Source of the DNA: Triangularia verruculosa
Taxonomy: Eukaryota; Ascomycota; Sordariomycetes; Sordariales; Podosporaceae
Assembly: GCA_033296885.1 (NCBI GenBank)
Contig: MU863880.1
Location: 310,001-374,000, forward strand
Length of the DNA stretch: 64,000 nucleotides
Direction of reading: 5' to 3'
How positions within the stretch are numbered: position 1 is the first letter of the stretch; each line of letters begins with the position of its first letter. This document shows positions 58,278 through 64,000 of the stretch, piece after piece. The notes below the pieces were generated by a model that was given only the letters and a program-made list of their open reading frames with translations, was not told the origin of the DNA and made no database searches. The position numbers and the translations under genes were made by a program.

Positions 58278-59385
58278 ATGGCGGCCAATTTCTGGGAGTC
58301 GACGCAGCGGCGGTACTGGCAGTTCACCAAGGAAGAACTGGCAGCTATGCGACAAAAGCTCGAAGATGAAGACCCGAACCTCGTTCAAATGTATCCCTTG
58401 CCGCAGTTGCGTCACATCAATATCTACCTGAACCAGCGTATGCGTCCACATTCTCTTCGTTCAATCATCGCCAGGGACATCGAATGCTGACCTGGCCCTT
58501 CAACCAGAGTTCAACCGCCTTGCTAAGCGCCTCGGTGTACGTCAACAAGCGCTGGCTACCGCTCAAGTCTACCTCAAACGATTCTACACTCGCGTCGAGA
58601 TCCGCCGTACGAACCCTTACCTACTCGTTGCTACCGCCCTCTATCTCGCCTGCAAGATGGAGGAATGTCCCCAGCACATCCGACTTATCGTCCAGGAAGC
58701 CAGGGGTCTGTGGCCAGAAACATTCCACGGGCAAGACACCTCGAAGTTGGGCGAGTGCGAGTTCTTTCTGATCTCTGAAATGAGCTCTCAGTTGATCGTC
58801 CACCAGCCTTACCGCACGTTGACACAGCTACAAGGGGAATTCAACCTTACGCCAGAGGAGTCACAGGCAGCTTGGCAAGCCATCAATGACCACTACATGA
58901 CCGATTTACCACTCTTATATCCACCACACATCATCGGACTTACGGCCATCTTGCTCGCGTTAACCTGCTACAATCGCCAAAACGCTGCTGGAGGACCAAA
59001 CGGAGCAGGTAGCAGTGGAGGGTTGGTCATGGCTGCCAATGCCCTAGCCCATGCGCAAGCACAATCACAGGCCCGAGCAGCAGCCATGGGTGGTAACAGC
59101 GGCCCTGGAACACCAAACCTGACGCCTCAGGGGTCCTTTCCCGGTGGAAGCTTCTCGTCTCAAGGGGGCAGGGAGCTGGGAGAAGGAACCAGCCCCCCTG
59201 ATCCGAGGGTTGCCAAGATGCAACGGTTCACCAAGTGGCTTGCTGAGAGCAACATTGACATTGAGGGGATGATTGACTGCACGCAGGAGATAATCTCGTT
59301 CTACGACTGCCATGAACAGTATGATGATTTTGCCGTGAGGGACAATATCAAGAGATTTATCAAGGCTCGCGGGCTTGATAAGTGA
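58278..59385 (+). CDS. SSN8: Cyclin C, Mediator kinase-module subunit
   Basis: Two exons (58278-58437 and 58508-59385) with a 70-bp intron give 345 residues. The N-terminus MAANFWESTQRRYWQFTKEE is characteristic of cyclin C. The cyclin box includes LRHINIYLNQQFNRLAKRL (across the junction), VYLKRFYTRVEIRRTNPYL and ATALYLACKMEECPQHIR. The second cyclin fold follows (LIVHQPYRTLTQLQ, LPLLYPPHIIGLTAILLAL). A Gly/Ala/Gln-rich insert of about 90 residues interrupts the second fold before WLAESNIDIEGMIDCTQEII. It would partner Cdk8 in the Mediator kinase module and act in transcription. Confidence 0.92.
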
Positions 59386-60170
59386 GAGGTGCAGACAGTC
59401 ACGCTAGATACAGCAACGTGTGTTTTATGCGCTTTAATACGTTCCAGGTTATCTCGGACGTATCGCGGGCGTCCGGGGACATTTCCTTGGATGGCGAACC
59501 GTAGAAGGTGAGCCTCCCGGCTATCCGAGAACTTGTTTGGGTCAAGCTTTTCAGCGTCCCGAACCGGACGGGAACATTCTTACCAGTACGAGAAGCCGCT
59601 TAAGTGAAAGCCGACCCAGGAGCAGATAGAGTGCAAAGCACGATAACTTTAGGTGTTCACTGCTGCTTGGAAATCTATGTCTTTTGTTTTCAACTCTAAC
59701 CGGAGGATCTTGTCTGGAAGGTATATATTCTTCTCAGGGTTCAGTCTGTCATTGCGCAGAGAGTTCCTCTTGGCCGACAAACAAAACTAGAACACACCTA
59801 CGTACATACAAGCAACTTCAGGCACGCAACAGTTCAATCACGCCTAGCCACGGCTTATGTATCAGGTACAGGTCTGATATCAGAATCCTACATTACCTCA
59901 GCACGGGGTTTTGAACAAGCCACATTCGCTCGGCGCCTCTTAGTGTTCAACCCAGGAGACAAAGTCGCTAGATGTCCGAATTGAGACCCGAGAAATGTCA
60001 AGATTAGACATTGAAGAAGGAATTCATGTCACTTCTGAGCCTCGATACTGTCGAAGACCGAAACCCAAAACAATAAGAAAAGCTCGTCCCGAATAACTTC
60101 TCCATCCAGCAGTCATAAGGGGGTCACCCCTGCCGACCCAAACATTGTCAACTATCTCCCAGTTATTCCC
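59386..60170. other. Intergenic, no supported gene
   Basis: 785 bp downstream of cyclin C with only short ORFs. It forms the border to the RING cluster. Confidence 0.55.
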
Positions 60171-60375
60171 CCTTGATTCCGGAAACGGCGGTACGAGTGT
60201 GGTCAAGAGCGTTTCAGTTGTGCGGTGTGTTTAGATGGGATTGACGAGGGCGGGGATGTGAGTAGGGCGGTAGTGTCTCTGCTGGAGTGTGGGCGATGGT
60301 TCCACAAGTGGTGTATTGAAGGCTGATTGAAGGAGGTGATTGTCCGGTGTGTGGGAGGGGTGTGGATCTAGCGGG
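60171..60375 (+). pseudogene. RING-finger remnant 1
   Basis: The plus frame reads ECGQERFSCAVCLDGIDEGG, then VVSLLECGRWFHKWCIEG, then TGA (60324-60326). The final CPVC pair (60341-60352) lies in another frame. A normal RING-H2 would have CGH where this has CGR, a Trp codon where the TGA stands, and one more base before GDCPVC. Three lesions in about 130 bp indicate a decayed copy. No intron interrupts the FHKWC region, unlike the neighbours. Confidence 0.75.
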
Positions 60376-60970
60376 GTTTGTGGGGTAGAAAAGGGGTTGG
60401 ATTATGAGATGGAGGAGGCCTTTGGGGAGGATGAGGTTGAAGACGAGGATTTGGGTGACGGCCTCGAGGAATAGGATGGGGAGGGGTTCAAGGATGAGGT
60501 TAGGGGATGTCATCAAGGTTTTTGAATCTATTGTTCATGATATACAACAAGATATCGAGGAACAAGCTCACAAGTTAATTATGTCACCACCTTTTCTGTG
60601 CGCCTCGACTACTAAATTCTGAAGTATAGGTCTGTTGAAGCCCGAGGTGGGGGGTTAATGTTTTTTTGGGAGTCTTGATGAAGCTGAACTCAGCTTACAT
60701 TCCAGGTTCTTTTCTATGAGACAAAACCATAAGATGCTGCTTTTGCAGCTTTGGGGGTGTTGAGAGGCACGATCATAAGGGATCTTCCAGGCTTTTTGAA
60801 GAGACCGTTACCAAAAGGGACTGTTCAGGGTTGCTATTGCTCATGAGACATCATTTGGAACCCAACAACACCTAGCCTTCATCTCATCAACATCCTTGAC
60901 CACTAGGTACGAAGACCATTACCTGCCCACCCATGGCCATGGTTTTTCCTCTTCGGGCGTTCAACGCATT
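60376..60970. other. Intergenic within RING cluster
   Basis: About 600 bp between the RING remnant and the 3' end of RING gene 2. The G-rich start (60380-60500) has no stable coding frame. No gene seen. Confidence 0.5.
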
Positions 60971-61832
60971 CTATTCGCTCACCGAATCATCAGAAACTAA
61001 TTCATAGTGAACGGCGTCCAGCCCTTGGCGCGGTAACGTCTCCCACTGATCTTCTCCTTCTACCCAGTACAGCTCCACTTTGCGCAAGTCCATTTCTCTT
61101 CGGCATGTTGGGCATGAGTATTGCCTTTTGAGCCAGTCGATGAGACAGTCGTCTGGGAGGGGGGGAGGATGATGATGTTGTTGTGAGTAAGAGGATGGTC
61201 ATCGGGGGTGATTTAGGGGGATGGGGTGCGGCAGGGAACGTACAGTGGAATGGATGCCAACATTCGGGTAGTAGCACTGTGTTTTCCATTTCTCCAAGGC
61301 AGATGGCGCATATTTCTCGCCTGAGGTTTGTTTCGGTTGGTTGTTGTGTGTCTGGTGAGTTGGGGGTGTCAGGTTGGTGGGCGGATGAGTTGTTTTGGAG
61401 GGGGGGAGAGTCCTGGGATGAGGTGTCTGTGTCGTAGACTGCCGAGGAGGAGGAGGAGGAGGAGGAGAGTTCCTCTGCTTCGGAGGCTGAGGGTTGTTCA
61501 GAGGTTGTGTCTTCTTCAGAGGTTGTGCCTTCTTCAGGAGTTGTCTCTTCTTCAGAGGCCGTGGTTTCTTCAGAGCCTGTGTCTTCTTCCGATGGCACAT
61601 CTTCAAGGAGCACCTCTTCTCCAGAAAGCAACTCCCCGTCAGAAAGGACCTCTCCCCCACCGATTTCTCGTTCAAAACGAGCGGACGCCTCTTCTTCGGC
61701 TAGAAAATCATCAAGACTCTCCCGAATCTCTACCAACAAGGTTTGCAGTTCTTCCATTATTGTCGGTTCGAAAATTGGTGGGTAGATGTATGTCAGGTCA
61801 AAAAAGCGTCGACCGATGTTTGGCGTGTCCAT
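60971..61832 (-). CDS. RING-H2 protein 2, putative E3 ubiquitin ligase
   Basis: Two exons (61832-61244 and 61152-60971) with a 91-bp intron give 256 residues from the first ATG (MDTPNIGRRFFD); an upstream in-frame stretch lacks ATG. A long acidic Thr/Ser/Glu repeat (SEEDTTSEQ, ASEEETTPEEG) precedes the RING: CAICLGEMENTVLLPECWHP, FHYDCLIDW and YSCPTCRRE. The Cys/His ligands are C-x2-C, C-x-H-x2-H-x2-C and C-x2-C, a complete RING-H2. The intron falls just after the second His. The C-terminal tail ends VSDDSVSE. RING-H2 proteins usually recruit an E2; the target is unknown. Confidence 0.75.
61440..61640 (-). repeat. Degenerate TTCTTCAGAGG minisatellite coding acidic repeat
   Basis: On the plus strand TTCTTCAGAGGTTGTGTCTT-type units recur with variation and encode the Ser/Thr/Glu tract of RING gene 2. 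A GGA run near 61445-61470 encodes its poly-Ser end. Confidence 0.75.
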
Positions 61833-62138
61833 ATCGGAAGCGGGCTCGTTTTGAGCTGATACCCAAGCCACAGTGGGCAAGACCCAGACTTTGAAGACCC
61901 GGAGGGGAGGGAGGGGAGGGGTTCCGTTTGCATGAAGGTTTTGACAAAAGTGTATTTTTTGATCGGAGGGCAAGAATGCGACTTGCAGTGAGGTGCCTTG
62001 ATAGGCTGATTTTAGAAGGGACGTGATGCACGCCTCCGCTGGGTACTTGGGTATTGCAATTGGCTGGAAACTCCAGGAGCTCTTACGAGGCTTGATAACT
62101 GGACACTGCTATGTATTCACCATACCTACCTCAGGTAC

Positions 62139-62571
62139 CTATCTAGCTTCCCACTCGCCCCTGTGATTCACCACGAACAACCTGTTGCGATAAGGCTTTA
62201 ACCGTCGCCGACACATCGGACATCTGTGGATGGATGTCGACATGATCCATTCAGCAAGACATGTGTCTAGGAGAGGATGTTAGAGAGATCTGAAGGAGAG
62301 GCTGGGATGAAGTGGGAAACATACGATGCCACAAATAGTGTCCACAGCCAAAGACCATCACCCGGATGTCGGGTCCTTTGTCTTCGATCATATCCCCCCA
62401 GCAGATTCCGCATTTTTCTCCTTTGAGTGTTGGCCCTTGTCTCCGTTTTCTTCTGACCGATCGGTTGGTGGGGTTGGTGTTCTGCTGTTCCAGGGCTATT
62501 GGTCGAGGGCGTGTTGACTGAGATCTGATGAAAAGGATAATGGTGACAACAACGATCGTTTGGGCTAGCAT
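62139..62571 (-). CDS. RING-type protein 3, small and membrane-anchored
   Basis: Two exons (62571-62325 and 62266-62139) with a 58-bp intron give 124 residues. The N-terminus MLAQTIVVVTIILFIRS is a signal anchor. A basic linker (RRKRRQG) leads to CGICWGDM, then VFGCGHYLWHHTCLAEW and HRCPMCRRRL. The middle ligand block reads C-x-H-x3-H-x2-C, one residue longer than usual. The intron lies at the same place and phase as in RING gene 2. Probably a membrane-tethered E3-like protein; activity is uncertain because of the spacing. Confidence 0.65.
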
Positions 62572-63145
62572 GGTTGCTTGTGAGGGAAGCGAGATTACTG
62601 ATTGATTGAAGATGCTGAATATCCGTCGCGTCGTGCATGGTCTTGTATGAACAAGATGACAGATAAACTCCGGCCAACGTTTTTGCCAATCTTATACTTT
62701 GTGCAGAACGGTTTTTTTGAGCTCCATCTCGGGTCACAATTATTATGGCTCGTTATGAAGCTCAATACCTAGGTAGGTAAGATTTGGAGAGCCACGACCG
62801 CCAGAAGCAGTGTATAATCAGCACTCTTTTCTACTTATCATAGGTATCTAACCTACCTAGATCAGCGGGAAGCATCCTTCTTAGTTGCTTCGGAGTCCGG
62901 CTTGGGATGGTTAATGGAATGGTAAGGAAAGTCAGAATACGTTGCGGCTGGGGAGTTTGTGAATAACAGAAAAAGAGTAGAAATGCAAGAGACAGAAAGC
63001 CTGACATATATCGTCAAACGCCGTGTGTGGAAGTTTAAATCTCTTAAAAAGCTTCACTCACATACCTATATAAGCCACCACCCATCCCTCAACCTCACGG
63101 CATCCAAATGTTCTCTACCCCCTTCAACCTCTAAGGAACATCAGA
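62572..63145. other. Divergent intergenic region in RING cluster
   Basis: 574 bp between RING genes 3 (-) and 4 (+). It contains TACCTAGGTAGGTA words at about 62767-62780 and 62846-62861. No gene seen. Confidence 0.5.
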
Positions 63146-63754
63146 ATGTCTCTAACCCTCTTTTTCTCAACCATCTCAACCTACCTCGCCGCCCTCCGCT
63201 CCCTATTCGACCACTCCCTATTTAACCACTCCCTATTTATCCGCTTCCTATCTCGCGACTCACCACCACCACCACCACCACCAATCTCACTCTCCGGACG
63301 ACCAACAATCTCACTCTCACCAGGTCCCCTATCCCACTGGCACCTCCCCCAAGTCCCACCCCCCCGGCCAAGAACATCAAGACGTCGTCGACGTAATCTC
63401 TCTTATCCCCCAACAACACAATCACCAGACCGGTCCAAATACGACATCCTCGCCGAATTCCTCACCAACGCCTCCCCCACCGACCCCCTGCCCCATCTGC
63501 CTCGTCCCGCAAGACCCAAAGCTCCAAGAGAATTGCATCCTCACGTGCGGTCACCGATTCCACAACACGTCACTTCTATGTCAAACACCCCACCTGGCTA
63601 CCTAGTGACTGATCTTTGCACAGCAACCTGCCTGTGGAGCTGGACCTCCATCCACCCTACCTGCCCCCTCTGCCGAAGAAAGATCGTCGACTGGGGGCTA
63701 AGGTGGTATACCGGCGGTCATCCTGAGCCCAGGGTTGGGGAGGAGGTAGCTTGA
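63146..63754 (+). CDS. RING-like gene 4, model uncertain, possibly broken
   Basis: A plus-strand frame from 63146 starts MSLTLFFSTISTYLAAL, a hydrophobic N-terminus. The RING's first half (CPICLVPQDP, then CILTCGHRFHN) lies in another frame (from 63489). The last half (TCLWSW, then PTCPLCRRK) returns to the first frame. A candidate intron at 63569-63623 (GTCACT...CACAG) sits where genes 2 and 3 have theirs, but its phase puts the second half out of frame by one base. A further intron is needed to connect the N-terminus. So this is either a multi-intron gene I cannot resolve or a frameshifted copy. Confidence 0.5.
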   Translation: MSLTLFFSTISTYLAALRSLFDHSLFNHSLFIRFLSRDSPPPPPPPISLSGRPTISLSPGPLSHWHLPQVPPPRPRTSRRRRRNLSYPPTTQSPDRSKYDILAEFLTNASPTDPLPHLPRPARPKAPRELHPHVRSPIPQHVTSMSNTPPGYLVTDLCTATCLWSWTSIHPTCPLCRRKIVDWGLRWYTGGHPEPRVGEEVA

Positions 63755-64000
63755 AATAAAATAAAAGAGGGAACACTAGAGGTTCCATAATATATCCCTC
63801 CAGTCAGGTGAAACGAGGGGGAACGGCTTATGTTCTGTGGAAGCGAGCAGGAAGGGATCTGTCTGATACTATGGTGGTTAGCAAATATGTGGTGAAAAAC
63901 GGGAGCCGCCCCTTAAAGCGAGAATACTACTGAAAAGCAAAAAGATTGGGTAAAGCTTTTTTGTCTTCTTCTACATGATCGTGATGGTACATGTTTACAG
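63755..64000. other. Right edge, no gene seen
   Basis: 246 bp after the stop of RING-like gene 4. Probable 3' region; nothing further supported. Confidence 0.6.

Overview
The window reads as nuclear DNA of a filamentous ascomycete, most likely a Sordariomycete. Genes carry short introns (about 44-360 bp) with GTRNGT donors and CTAAC-type branch points. tRNA genes are scattered and some have introns. Several families are typical of Pezizomycotina: a HET-domain protein, fungal HNH and DUF3716-type proteins, and a SAL1-type carrier. Gene ends were placed by joining open frames across introns that keep the family reading frame. Starts are ATG unless noted.

Left part (1-16.3 kb): an edge-truncated HNH gene with an in-frame TAA; a short inverted-repeat element; tRNA-Gln; a two-exon HET protein; a secreted PhoD-like phosphatase whose only intron holds an assembly gap between long G and C runs; one tRNA-His; a divergent P450-like gene; three more tRNA-His genes in a tandem array; a secreted Kelch protein; and a 1,225-residue ATPase with a kinase-like region, two AAA-like modules and a C-terminal membrane segment. 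The ATPase is the least ordinary gene here. A gene-poor stretch of about 4 kb follows (16.3-20.5 kb), carrying islands of AGGTAGGTACC-type repeats.

Middle (20.5-59.4 kb) is mostly conserved housekeeping sequence: a metzincin-ankyrin fusion, a fungal membrane protein, an AT-hook/DUF3716 protein, a Syn8-like SNARE, tRNA-Ile, an AMA1-like APC/C activator, the Rab geranylgeranyltransferase alpha subunit, a histidine-type acid phosphatase, a TilS-like tRNA-lysidine synthase, the mitochondrial SAM carrier, a WDR48/UAF1-like protein, a proline/serine-rich unknown, an aldo/keto reductase pseudogene, a membrane-anchored repeat protein, the Ca2+-regulated carrier SAL1 and cyclin C. Divergent pairs share intergenic regions (DUF3716/SYN8, AMA1/BET4, TilS/SAM carrier, SAL1/cyclin C).

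Right end (60-64 kb): four RING-type sequences in 3.6 kb. Two are apparently intact (minus strand), one is clearly broken and one has a doubtful frame (plus strand). They look like a small, fast-evolving local family. No operon, CRISPR array or full-length transposon was seen.
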